Of a stretch of DNA of 64,000 bases, positions 21,801 through 29,886 are shown piece after piece. How positions within the stretch are numbered: position 1 is the first letter of the stretch; each line of letters begins with the position of its first letter. The notes under the pieces were generated by a model. It saw only the letters and a list, made by a program, of their open reading frames with translations, was not told where the DNA came from and searched no databases. The DNA comes from Pichia kudriavzevii (taxonomy: Eukaryota > Ascomycota > Pichiomycetes > Pichiales > Pichiaceae): contig NC_042509.1 in NCBI RefSeq assembly GCF_003054445.1, positions 992,001 to 1,056,000 of the forward strand, given 5' to 3'. Position numbers and translations under genes: made by a program.

Positions 21801-24638
21801 TTTTAAATGTGTACCGAAAACTGATGCAGTCAAAACTAACAGATCAACTAAACGTTCAGGAGTAGCTGCACTAGTCCAGATTTTAACCATTTTGCCACTG
21901 CTCAAGTTGGTTTTCTCCTTATCGCTCTCTGAAAAGTTATTCAATGTAGAATCACTTGAGTCGGAAACAATGGAATCCTTAAGATACGCTTGGTATGAAT
22001 TGATGTAATCTTCCACACTGAAGCCACCAGTAGAAAGAGTCGAAACGTGTTTAGACCTCATCAAACCAGGATTTTCAAATAAAATACTTGAAGGTCTCGA
22101 ATGATCCTTTGTGGTGGAATCAACAGGTTCGCAAGTTCTAAAAATGATAGAATCGTCTGTTAACCTGAACTCTTCACTGTCTTTGTCAAACTGGTCTCTA
22201 ACATGTTTCACAAAAATATTTCTATTTTTGTATCGCAATTCTTTGGATTCGAGGTTGTTATTGAGACTACCCAAAGCACCAATCAAGTCCGATCTGTCGT
22301 AAATAGTATAATGTGGGAGAATTTGAGGAAATAGTATGGAAGGGTAAGAACCTAAAAATAGAGGACTTCTTGAAATATTGTAGAATTTAGCAAATCTCCC
22401 CGCATAGGGAGGTTCACATTCAACTGATTTTTCCATGAATGAATTGATATCACATGGTTTATTTGAAGAGTTGAAAGTTATAGCATCTTTCAATAGTTGG
22501 TGAATTTTTGCGTCCTTTATATTTTGTATTGCGTTAGAATCATCACTTTCTAAAAAGACAAAGCGTGGCAAAACATCAGGCAAATCAGCAACATTATCAA
22601 AGTAACAATCCCACTGCTTGAAGTTCCAATTTACCATTTCCATATAAGCACATAAACTTTTGATACTATAATCAGAATCCTCATCAGTTTCGAGATTATA
22701 AGTAAGTAACTCTCCGTAATGAGGAATCGCATCATTTTTTGAATAAACTTCACCAACTTTGTTTGGTATCATAATTCTAAGATTTGTTTCTTTGTTGTTT
22801 ACATTTTCAGTGGTGCATTCGTTATCAGATTTGGTTGTGAAGAGTTCATGTTTTCTAATTTCAAATACAACTGGCGCCCATTTTTTTCTGATCATCTCAA
22901 TATCAGCTTTATCGACATGTCCCCATGTTCTAGCCAACCGAAGGACTGGTAACGAACAAATGACCAATGCAATACCTAACCAAGCTATCATATCACCGTG
23001 TTCACAAAGTATCCCACCAAGACGGATCCATTTCATCAGAATATGCGCCCTTTTGGATGGCGATTTTGACGCTACCGGATCCTCGAATAAATGGAAAGCT
23101 AATAACCTTCCCAAATAATGTGTGTTAAATGAAGGATTAAATACTAGAGGGTTAAAGTTCCAGTATTTGTAAGAATGATTATTGTTCTTTGATAGAAAAA
23201 TGGATCGGTCATTTTGAGAAGACCAACGCTTGAAGAAATGTAAATCAATCGAATGAATTTCATTTGCCAAAGAATCTAAATCTAGGAGAAGGAATTGTTC
23301 TGCTGATATCAGTTGCGAACTATGGATTGGAAGAGGCTGAACATGAAGTGACGACATCGATGTCGGATCTAACTGAAATGATATCAAGTTAAGCAACTTC
23401 ATTCTCTCAGACTTGATCTTTCCCGATAATTCGAAAATCGATGTGTGGGAGGGCGATTTTCCCGCCAAATCTTTCGTCAATTTGGATAACATTTGAAAGA
23501 TTTGGTCATCTAAAAGAGAGCCCTTAAAGTGAGTGACAAAGTAATTAACTAAATGTTCAGTTCTTTGAAATAAGAGATTCATTTCCATATTTGTTATTTT
23601 GATGTTCTTGGTATGAAGGCCTTCCGCGTTCGTGAAGTGATCTAAGAACTTCTGGAAATAGACAAGTGGATCAATCAAACTTCCAGTGAGAGGCAGTACC
23701 TCAATCAATCTCGCTGATATAGACTCTGAGGGATGGAAAAGAATAGTATGGCATATGGCCTCCAAATTTCCCTCAACTATCAGACCAGACATTGGATCGA
23801 TTGTAAGTTTAGGATGCGGGCAAGATGGCGATTCATATGATAAGTTATGGATAATAAATGAATGATGTTGTGAGCCTATATGAGTGGAATTGCCTACCTT
23901 TAGTCTTTGCAATTGCGAAGTTGGCACTGATTGGGCCTGAAGACGAATTTGTTGTTGATGTTGCATTTGCTGGTGCTGCAACTCATCCAGTTCAACTTGG
24001 CCACGCTCGTAGTCCTCAATGAGATGGGCCAATTCTACTGATTCATCTTGGAATGAATCGTTCGACAATTCAATCTGTACTTTATCGGACGTATTGGAAG
24101 ACGATGATGTCAATGAAGTTGATGATTCATTATTTTTAAACTCTTTGTTCAAAATCGATTCAGACATGGTGTTGACCTGTGATTCTGCTGGCGTGTGTAC
24201 AATAAGGTCCTTCACATAATTCAGCTCTGCAGGTAATCGATAGATGTTCAAGTTGGATCCTTTTAATTCTATCCTTACTAAACGTTTTTCACCACCTTCA
24301 TGAATTCTATTTATCCACCCGTTTTTCAGGGTTGTCGAATCCCAATCAGGGTCTACCAATGATGAAATGCTGATTTGGTGTATCTGACTTGGCTGTTGGT
24401 GCGACAATGAAGATTGACGCTTAGAGAGTGGAGAGGAAGAAGAGACTATACTTCTTCCTAGTTTCTTGAAGTCACTGGAAATCAATTTTTTGAGTTCAAT
24501 GTTGGAGGTCCGACTCGAGTTGTTGGTCCTGAGGGAGCTAGTCGATGGCGTTCTGTGCAGGTGCTTGGAATCCCACATTGGTGATGGATTGCGGTTGGCT
24601 GCTGATCCTAAGGTTGGATTGGTTTGATGGTTTTGCAT
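18861..24638 (-). CDS. BEM2: Rho GTPase-activating protein Bem2
   Basis: Large 1925-residue RhoGAP (S. cerevisiae Bem2 2167) that controls Rho1/Cdc42 in cell polarity and the cytoskeleton. The first part is Ser-rich and low-complexity. The middle (about 470-1500) has RasGEF-like helical sequence, as in Bem2. A PH-like segment lies around 1590-1700 (ending QTSTEQEMSDWIYRLSFAKKHW). The RhoGAP domain occupies about 1735-1925, with the arginine finger in EEVGIYRKSAS and the motifs TGTLKAYLRELPEPLIP and MTSYNLATIMGGSL. The ATG at 24638 starts the frame. BEM2 and MYG1 are also neighbours in the same orientation in S. cerevisiae (YER155C-YER156C). Confidence 0.93.
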   Translation of the reverse strand: MQNHQTNPTLGSAANRNPSPMWDSKHLHRTPSTSSLRTNNSSRTSNIELKKLISSDFKKLGRSIVSSSSPLSKRQSSLSHQQPSQIHQISISSLVDPDWDSTTLKNGWINRIHEGGEKRLVRIELKGSNLNIYRLPAELNYVKDLIVHTPAESQVNTMSESILNKEFKNNESSTSLTSSSSNTSDKVQIELSNDSFQDESVELAHLIEDYERGQVELDELQHQQMQHQQQIRLQAQSVPTSQLQRLKVGNSTHIGSQHHSFIIHNLSYESPSCPHPKLTIDPMSGLIVEGNLEAICHTILFHPSESISARLIEVLPLTGSLIDPLVYFQKFLDHFTNAEGLHTKNIKITNMEMNLLFQRTEHLVNYFVTHFKGSLLDDQIFQMLSKLTKDLAGKSPSHTSIFELSGKIKSERMKLLNLISFQLDPTSMSSLHVQPLPIHSSQLISAEQFLLLDLDSLANEIHSIDLHFFKRWSSQNDRSIFLSKNNNHSYKYWNFNPLVFNPSFNTHYLGRLLAFHLFEDPVASKSPSKRAHILMKWIRLGGILCEHGDMIAWLGIALVICSLPVLRLARTWGHVDKADIEMIRKKWAPVVFEIRKHELFTTKSDNECTTENVNNKETNLRIMIPNKVGEVYSKNDAIPHYGELLTYNLETDEDSDYSIKSLCAYMEMVNWNFKQWDCYFDNVADLPDVLPRFVFLESDDSNAIQNIKDAKIHQLLKDAITFNSSNKPCDINSFMEKSVECEPPYAGRFAKFYNISRSPLFLGSYPSILFPQILPHYTIYDRSDLIGALGSLNNNLESKELRYKNRNIFVKHVRDQFDKDSEEFRLTDDSIIFRTCEPVDSTTKDHSRPSSILFENPGLMRSKHVSTLSTGGFSVEDYINSYQAYLKDSIVSDSSDSTLNNFSESDKEKTNLSSGKMVKIWTSAATPERLVDLLVLTASVFGTHLKLEDIENYSKKSGVSAAFLLQMDDYSFTCSFFATYRVFFTTKDLISALYKRFKGSVSASLSIMEGITANGIPVTIPIWDNVIAEDDETYSKINWKFVMQIQLGVIEATSILVSDYFKHFMDDLETKATFDQFVEMMDTTIITEWPGIIKWIKENKTSDVNEIINIYKNLQSSYKQVRNTCIRKSYTPLSTPIELDFSDELTTIPSEMMLPTSADIDEILKYVNSLDSTIRSVIAEIRVDDWVDTFEVLEMLISRSPLSMFNYKYQDANTHPSLITVSNIYYWIMTLTDDENSVSEKLINQLPATVGSALKLYKRMETYLLMQIIDSDINVDERTDRMRTLLKIIRISRIRMKKVVLFEEDLENKQEKSPDIPSFIESVVTNTILRPESRFFSHAWKLAASLNLQDVDLSALDKILPEFTDYEIKTVEDDSYLSICPGWILGRLVEIASFIPNMGVENTSLINFNKNRFIHNCVLRFKKLQGSAVNKHNKSPYLTESSFLFEFVGQIPSLKTIYEVSVAERREEKLTSGEIFSKHVGEQIQLLKLEETKRNLLIRQRELQHSKDFRNYEVDFNVGQNDERNGSTSDLMTISTKYSNGGNWSIKESTKSISEYDASTHGDTTASTVVNTVPEIRPSQQPTARRNSSTSSRPSSSSRKSHGSSSASGTSSKFKFGFLKSRLTMNISSSNQASNEKKSISLSALPNVNVVANGSKSKPMTVVPLKDASIFPTYSTPNSFTVDLQQTNHEYTFQTSTEQEMSDWIYRLSFAKKHWFFSKNLNKQFGNSYNRLTFGAPLAFVCERDNSNIPLFVDKIMNEIELRGLEEVGIYRKSASLLIVQKIKDEVNKMGDFNMENSLVFDIHNLTGTLKAYLRELPEPLIPDGLVEQLGAVKETKDEFSRFTLYRKVLSQLPTCNFSLIERLSRHMKLVEEYKEQNKMTSYNLATIMGGSLVEGCRPETIRKSFGLINYICEDFIIHYEHIFQ

Positions 24639-25101
24639 ACTCTTTTTTTCTTTCCTCCCTAGTCTGTTTGTTTCCCCCTTTGCCTATGAGCGTACAATGA
24701 CTCTTTCCCGTGTCTTTCTAGATCTAGTTGGTATATCTAGATATACGTATAACCGACGCGTCCTACAACCAGCAGAGAATGTATTTGGAAGGTGCCAGTA
24801 TTGGTACAAATACAATCAGGTCTTGTGACAGAAAGCAACGGTGCATGAATTGAGCAAATCTTGACGCCAGTTTAAAATTAGGTCTCGCGCGTGTTGTTGC
24901 ATCAATGGGGGCAGGAAACGTACCTCAATATGGGTCGGCCAGAAATGTAATGGTACAGTTAAGTACAATATTATGGTTTGCAACCGATTAAAGTGGGCTA
25001 CGCATCGCACAATGTCGTTGTCATGTTATACGGGAGGGTTTATTTATAGATAAAGGTGTAGAGAGAATCTATGAGCTTACAGAGTATAGCACAAACTACG
25101 A
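24639..25101. other. Intergenic region between BEM2 and MYG1
   Basis: Promoter region of BEM2 plus the 3' flank of MYG1. It includes a 16-bp perfect palindrome GTATATCTAGATATAC at 24731-24746 and TACGTATA just after. I see no gene. Confidence 0.55.
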
Positions 25102-26094
25102 TTAATTAAGAGCCATTTTAGCTAATTGAAGAGCACCATCTTTAGAAGATGTACCTCCAATAAATCCTGCAGCATGGATGAATACACATCCATCAATACC
25201 GGTAGCCTTAGAGAGCTCCTCATCTCTCAACCCTCTCCAAGGTTCTGGGAGTTTCTTACGAGAATCGAAGGATGTAGAGCTCAATGGAACAGCTGCAATT
25301 CTCCAGTTACTATTTGAATCTGGGAATAAAACATAGAGAATTTCACCATTGGCGTTATTTTCCTCCTCCACGTTGAACAAATGTTCCTTCCAAGGAATGA
25401 ATCTTGGCAGAAGTAGTATTTTCCCACTGGAGTCTACTTCATATCTTGTCTTGAACGCATCAATGACATACTGCTTGGCCTTAAGGAAGGAATTCCCCAT
25501 ATAAGTCAAATATTTGAAGAAGGCATCCCCAATGAGGTTGGACGCAATTTCGAATTGCCTGTCAAAATCATGATCTGTAGCATCCGATTCCCAGCTAGGA
25601 TTTAGATTGGAGATCATACCTGCAATGGTAAAATTTTTGTCTTTGAATCTGGGGGTGAGTGAATCTTTATTCTCGTACATATCAATACCATTGTCATTTG
25701 CATCCACAGCCTCAATGAAGTCGGAATAGATCTTGTCATAGAGATAGTCCAATTTGACCTTATCTTCAGCATTGGTTTCATCAAGAGCAATCACAGTGGA
25801 TATGATTTCACGTCCAAAGTGTTTGTAGACTAAACCGGCAGATGATAACTTTGTCTTGTATTTCTCATTGAAAGTGGTGGAAAACTCTCTTTGATGGTGA
25901 TCAAAGTACTTGACTGCATCATACTTACCAGAGACATCGACAACTACATCTGACGCCTCCCAATCCAACTGGTTTCTCGATCTGACTAGTTTTGCATACC
26001 GGAACCTTGGAAGAAGACGCAACATATAAACGGCTAACGCCTCGTCGGCATGGAAAGACCCCGAGTGTGTGCATATTTGTAAAACCTTGGACAT
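25102..26094 (-). CDS. MYG1: MYG1-family 3'-5' RNA exonuclease
   Basis: UPF0160/MYG1 protein of 330 residues, a DHH-type phosphoesterase; the human homologue is an exonuclease in nucleolus and mitochondria. Seen: the N-terminal HSGSFHADEALAVYMLR motif (residues 10-26), VDVSGKYD, and the YFDHHQREF motif with DHH at 65-67, followed by KLSSAGLVYKHFG. The C-terminal part carries WRIAAVP, ELSKATGIDGCVFIHAAGFIGG and the SKDGALQLA ending, typical of the family. S. cerevisiae YER156C is 338 residues. The start ATG at 26094 fits. The upstream region is shared with PET100 and contains the long palindrome listed separately. Confidence 0.93.
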   Translation of the reverse strand: MSKVLQICTHSGSFHADEALAVYMLRLLPRFRYAKLVRSRNQLDWEASDVVVDVSGKYDAVKYFDHHQREFSTTFNEKYKTKLSSAGLVYKHFGREIISTVIALDETNAEDKVKLDYLYDKIYSDFIEAVDANDNGIDMYENKDSLTPRFKDKNFTIAGMISNLNPSWESDATDHDFDRQFEIASNLIGDAFFKYLTYMGNSFLKAKQYVIDAFKTRYEVDSSGKILLLPRFIPWKEHLFNVEEENNANGEILYVLFPDSNSNWRIAAVPLSSTSFDSRKKLPEPWRGLRDEELSKATGIDGCVFIHAAGFIGGTSSKDGALQLAKMALN

Positions 26095-26571
26095 TGTATA
26101 CTGTATTCCACTAAACTGGACAAACTAATTGACTCTACCAACGGCTAAAATTGGCAACCTTGAACATAACAGAGTTGCACCAGGTGGTGCTTCACTGTTG
26201 GAAAATATTTCCGTCTTTTTTTTACTCTCTTTTTCTCTTTTTTTACTCTCTTTTCGGTCTTTTTTTTTACTCTCTTTTCCCTTTTCTTCCTTCCCCATTT
26301 AAAATTTGTACAGTTTTTTTCCTCATATTAAATCAAAAAAAAAAAAAAAACAGTGGCGCATTAAGTCACGTGACTTAATGCGCCGCTCGCTTGTTTTGTA
26401 AATTTATTATGAGAAGGATAAAAAGGGGAATAGGAAAATCAGCCTTCTTTTATAAGGTGAGAGAAAGCACAACCAGTAGAATATGGCACAGGTCAACTCC
26501 AACACTTGGTTTACCCAAAGGAATACCTACACCACCACGCCCCCCAAAAAAGCACCGTTGAGAGCTCTGAC
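26095..26571. promoter_or_regulatory. Divergent MYG1-PET100 promoter with repeats and palindrome
   Basis: Contains three imperfect copies of a pyrimidine unit (T7-9 ACTCTCTTTT) across about 26214-26280, an A run at 26336-26350, the 30-bp palindrome at 26355-26384, and TATA-like words near 26417 and 26449. An out-of-frame ATG at 26483 overlaps the PET100 start. Confidence 0.6.
26355..26384. promoter_or_regulatory. Perfect 30-bp palindrome centred on CACGTG
   Basis: Each 15-nt half is GGCGCATTAAGTCAC; the right half is its exact reverse complement with no spacer. The centre is TCACGTGA, the Cbf1/CDEI-type E-box. The flanks carry TTAATGCGCC in both directions. Similar CACGTGAC plus TAAATGCGCC sequence recurs at 28832-28850 in another divergent promoter. 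Confidence 0.9.
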
Positions 26572-26946
26572 ATGCGTTTCCGCTTCCCACGTCTATCAAG
26601 GTCCCAGTTTGAATTGGCCAAGTTCACCTTCTATTTGATGACCCCCATCACAATCATGTACTATGTCGGTATTGACACTGACCGTAAATTCAACGTCCCC
26701 GGCTACTGGCCCGACCCAGACACACTAAACAAGATCCCCAAGGAACCGCACGAGATCCAGGCAGAGTTGGCCAGAATCAGACAGGAGAGACTCGAAAAGA
26801 GAAGGAGACTCGAGGAGAAGGCAAGACAACTGGGCATTACGCCCGATAGTGTCGACAAAGACCAAGACCAAGACCAAGACCAAGACCCAGAGTCAGAGTC
26901 AGAGAGACAACAGACACAGATTGAAGCAGTGCTTTCTGACGAGTAG
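26572..26946 (+). CDS. PET100: Cytochrome c oxidase assembly protein Pet100
   Basis: Inner-membrane assembly factor for complex IV, 124 residues (S. cerevisiae 111). Recognised from MRFRFPRLSRSQFELAKFTFYLMTPITIMYYVGIDTDRKFNVPGYWPDPDTLNKIPKEPHEIQAELAR, which parallels the S. cerevisiae protein along its length. One membrane segment lies at about residues 15-33. The C-terminal 45 residues are charged and coiled-coil-like, ending in five Asp-Gln pairs encoded by a GACCAA tandem repeat (26870-26890). The ATG at 26572 matches the family start. The open frame upstream has no in-frame ATG. It shares a divergent promoter with MYG1. Confidence 0.92.
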   Translation: MRFRFPRLSRSQFELAKFTFYLMTPITIMYYVGIDTDRKFNVPGYWPDPDTLNKIPKEPHEIQAELARIRQERLEKRRRLEEKARQLGITPDSVDKDQDQDQDQDPESESERQQTQIEAVLSDE

Positions 26947-27247
26947 GCCCCGTCCGCTAGTTGTTCTATACCGGTACTTGTAGATAGATATGTATACACA
27001 TATGTGCACCTGTATACATTTATATAACTTGGTAAATAGTTGAAAATAGGAATGCCTCGTATAGATTGTCTATGTCAATAGTGGCATACATTATAGAGCA
27101 ATTCGCTATTTTGTGCATGTCTTGGTGGTGTAAGTCAAGTGCTGTCACCTTAATACGGCAGTTTTCAACCTCTTTGCAGGTACAAGGGGTGTTGCCTAAG
27201 TGGTGTTCTCTCTCCGTCCTCCCCCCGTCCCCAGTGTTGAGTGTACG
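26947..27247. other. Intergenic region between PET100 and CDC34
   Basis: About 300 bp of 3' flank and CDC34 promoter. GTAAGT at 27130-27135 and CCCCAG near 27230 resemble splice ends, but no branch point lies between them. I see no gene. Confidence 0.5.
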
Positions 27248-27916
27248 ATGTCATCTGCCAAGATCCTTTGGAAAGAATTCAGGGAGTTGACGCATCCCAA
27301 AACAGGCCTTAAACAAGTCCATGTTGATGTTGAGGAAAATGACGTTTTCCTATGGAAGGTATCCCTAATGGTTGTTGACCCAGAGAGCATATACAATGGT
27401 GCGTGTTTGCAGGGGCAAATGAGGTTCCCCTCCAACTATCCGTACAGCCCGCCCTCTTTCAGGTTTACCCCGGCCATCTTCCATCCAAATGTCTATCCCG
27501 ATGGGAGGTTGTGTATTTCAATCTTACACTCAGCTGGACAACAAGAGGCAAGTGACGAACCGCTAAATATAACGTGGTCCCCAGCTCAAAAAGTTGAGAG
27601 TGTCTTGCTCAGTATCCTCTCCTTGTTGGAGGATCCCAATGTGGCCAGTCCTGCAAATGTCGAGGCCGGTATTGCATATCGAAAGCAGCGTGATCTCTAT
27701 AATGACAAAGTCAAGGCAGATGTGTTGAAAAGTATCGAGGCAATGCCCAGTGACATTGTGTGGCCTACATTGCAAGACGTTACGAGAAAACAAAGCGAAA
27801 GTGTTGACGAGCCTATGGAATACTGGGAAGATGATTTCTACGACGACGAATATGGAGAAGAAGAAGATGATGAAGATGATGATAATAGTGGTGATGATGA
27901 TGGTGGTGATTCCTAA
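27248..27916 (+). CDS. CDC34: Ubiquitin-conjugating enzyme Cdc34 (Ubc3)
   Basis: E2 enzyme of SCF ubiquitin ligases, needed for G1-S transition; 222 residues (S. cerevisiae 295). The UBC fold is complete, with FHPNVYPDGRLCISIL and active-site Cys at about residue 89. The Cdc34-specific insertion with acidic residues follows (HSAGQQEASDEPLNITWSP). The tail from about 190 is strongly acidic (DDFYDDEYGEEEDDEDDD) and should bind the Cul1 basic canyon. The tail is shorter than in S. cerevisiae. The ATG at 27248 gives MSSAKILWKEFRELT as in relatives. CDC34 and DBF4 are also close neighbours in S. cerevisiae (YDR054C, YDR052C). Confidence 0.95.
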   Translation: MSSAKILWKEFRELTHPKTGLKQVHVDVEENDVFLWKVSLMVVDPESIYNGACLQGQMRFPSNYPYSPPSFRFTPAIFHPNVYPDGRLCISILHSAGQQEASDEPLNITWSPAQKVESVLLSILSLLEDPNVASPANVEAGIAYRKQRDLYNDKVKADVLKSIEAMPSDIVWPTLQDVTRKQSESVDEPMEYWEDDFYDDEYGEEEDDEDDDNSGDDDGGDS

Positions 27917-28077
27917 AACAAAGATTGATCTTTGCTCACTTGATGATTTAGTACGATACTATGTACACTGTCCTATAAAACTTATACCAGCAAATCTATA
28001 GATTAAACACAGCCAAAATAAAAGAGGGTGAAATACAAGGAAAACCACAGGATCAGGTGGTCGTTGCAACCACTGCA

Positions 28078-28743
28078 TTAAAGTTTTGACGAAAGAATCT
28101 TAGATACGCCTTGCATACGTGATATCGCTATCGAGGACGGGTACTCTTCATTGGTGCAGAGCATCAATGCATACCGCACGTTAACCGAATACATGTAGAT
28201 TCTATACCTCCCAAACGAATAGACTTTCCAATCCTCATTGTCGTTCTTGTTATTCCAATCTCTAATTACCATTAAGGAGAGAATGTTAAGATTGTCCACT
28301 GGATTGACATTGGCATTTATGTAATCAGCATCGTAATTGTCGTCTAGCTCGTCTATCTCTTTTTGTAACTTGGCTATTCTTAACTTCCCCTCCTCAACTG
28401 CAACATTTTCACTACTCCCGCCATACATGCCGTGTTGGTTTTGTAGAAGCGGCACACTCTCACCAGCAGGTGCATCTATATCGTCAGACCCGCCCAATGC
28501 CTTCTGAGAATTCAGCTGCCTCTCTTGTTCTATTCCCTGCTTGGACAGGCAAGATAAAAGCGGTTTCTGCAGATCTAAAGATATTAGGGATACTGACAAT
28601 GGAACAAATGGGGTCAGTTCTCCAACAGGAGTAAGCAACTGCAGTAAAAGTGGCTGTATAACTAGTGCATTAAGCATCTTTGTATCTATAGTTGGTATTT
28701 CTTCCAGTCTCTCTGCCTTTAATCCGTACTTGGAATACAACAT
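28078..28743 (-). CDS. SLM4: Probable EGO/Ragulator subunit Slm4 (Ego3), roadblock fold
   Basis: Predicted 221-residue protein, tentatively the vacuolar EGO-complex subunit that anchors Rag GTPases for TORC1 control. The C-terminal half, VDNLNILSLMVIRDWN then VYSFGRYRIYMYSV and EEYPSSIAISRMQGV, follows the S. cerevisiae Slm4 pattern (VNNLKMMSLLIKDKW, SFKTKIYTYEM, GSFPYGLLVIKIERA). An N-terminal helix and strand (MLNALVIQPLLLQLLTP) precede a loop of about 75 residues that Slm4 (162 aa) lacks. Position also supports it: SLM4 (YBR077C) and CDC34/DBF4 (YDR054C/YDR052C) belong, as I recall, to paired duplicated regions in S. cerevisiae. The first ATG is at 28743. Sequence similarity by eye is modest. 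Confidence 0.65.
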   Translation of the reverse strand: MLYSKYGLKAERLEEIPTIDTKMLNALVIQPLLLQLLTPVGELTPFVPLSVSLISLDLQKPLLSCLSKQGIEQERQLNSQKALGGSDDIDAPAGESVPLLQNQHGMYGGSSENVAVEEGKLRIAKLQKEIDELDDNYDADYINANVNPVDNLNILSLMVIRDWNNKNDNEDWKVYSFGRYRIYMYSVNVRYALMLCTNEEYPSSIAISRMQGVSKILSSKL

Positions 28744-29067
28744 TGACCTCTTCACCAAAGTACATCATATCAAAAAGACAATAATTGAAACTGTTAACCC
28801 GTTTCTTAATGCGCCGTTTCTTACTATCCAGCACGTGACCTAAATGCGCCACAAACGCGTTTTTTTTTGTTTTTGCGCTTTTTCCACTGTTTCGGCCCTT
28901 TTTGTTTATTTTTCGCATGGCTTCCCCTTTTTTGCCAAATTAACGTGTCTCCTTTTCTGGTCTCATCACAGCACTCCAAGGTTGCTTTTCCCTCCACCTC
29001 TCTACAGTATCAGGAAGCAAAGAGACATTTCCAACCAGGACGTGCATTGGATACTCATTTGCCCAGC
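28744..29067. promoter_or_regulatory. Divergent SLM4-DBF4 promoter with MCB and CACGTG-TAATGCGCC sites
   Basis: Contains ACGCGT, the MluI cell-cycle box, at 28855-28860, which fits the G1-S expression of DBF4. CACGTGACCTAAATGCGCC lies at 28832-28850 and CTTAATGCGCC at 28805-28815, both related to the palindrome in the MYG1-PET100 promoter. The frame of DBF4 is open upstream but has no ATG before 29068. Confidence 0.6.
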
Positions 29068-29853
29068 ATGACGGACAGACTCCCCTTGAAAGACACGTCA
29101 AAAAAGTTTGTAAACAACATCCAACCGGCTCCTAGTTCTTTTAATGTTCTTACAAAATCAAAGCCAACTCTGGTGTTTGTCAAACCAAAGGATCCTCCTC
29201 AGCCAGCTCTACAATCACCAATAGTGCATGCCCATAAGCTGACTTCAGGCGATGCCATTCCCAAACTGATGGGTACTTCCACTCCAAAGAAAGATGGGTA
29301 TGTTCCTTGTTTGCAGCCAACCTCTCAACTCTTAGCAACCAATAAAGCTCAGCAGCTGGATAACCAGCAATTGCAACAGCAACAGCAACAACAGCAACAA
29401 CAGCAAGTCCAGGTGACTACCAAGAAAATGACAGGTAATGAATTATACAAGTGGCAGCAAACATGGAGAGAAATATTGCCTAAATCGTTCATTTACTTTG
29501 AGCATGACGATTCAAATGATCGTGAAAAGAAAAAGGCAATGTTGGCATTGAAGAAATTGGGTGCCTCGATTGAACCTTTTTTTGGTGAAAATGTCACAAT
29601 TATTGTTTCAAGGAGAAATTTTGATAAAAATTCCCATTATCCCAATGGTGATATTTTCAGGTATGCTATTAAGAAGCAACTGAAGGTATGGACTATTGAA
29701 AAAGTTTTCAGGTTTTTAAATCATTTAGGTGAAGAAATTTTGAATACCGATGAATATGAAGAACTATCAAATATATCAAATTCGAACTCTAACTCAATTT
29801 CCATTAGCAATTCAAACAGCCAAGCAGTTAACAATTACAGTAACAACAATCTC

Positions 29854-29886
<33 letters not shown>

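Noticed and set aside
27130-27237. Possible intron in the CDC34 leader (GTAAGT to CCCCAG)
   Set aside because: No branch-point sequence lies between the ends, and the ATG at 27248 already fits the family.
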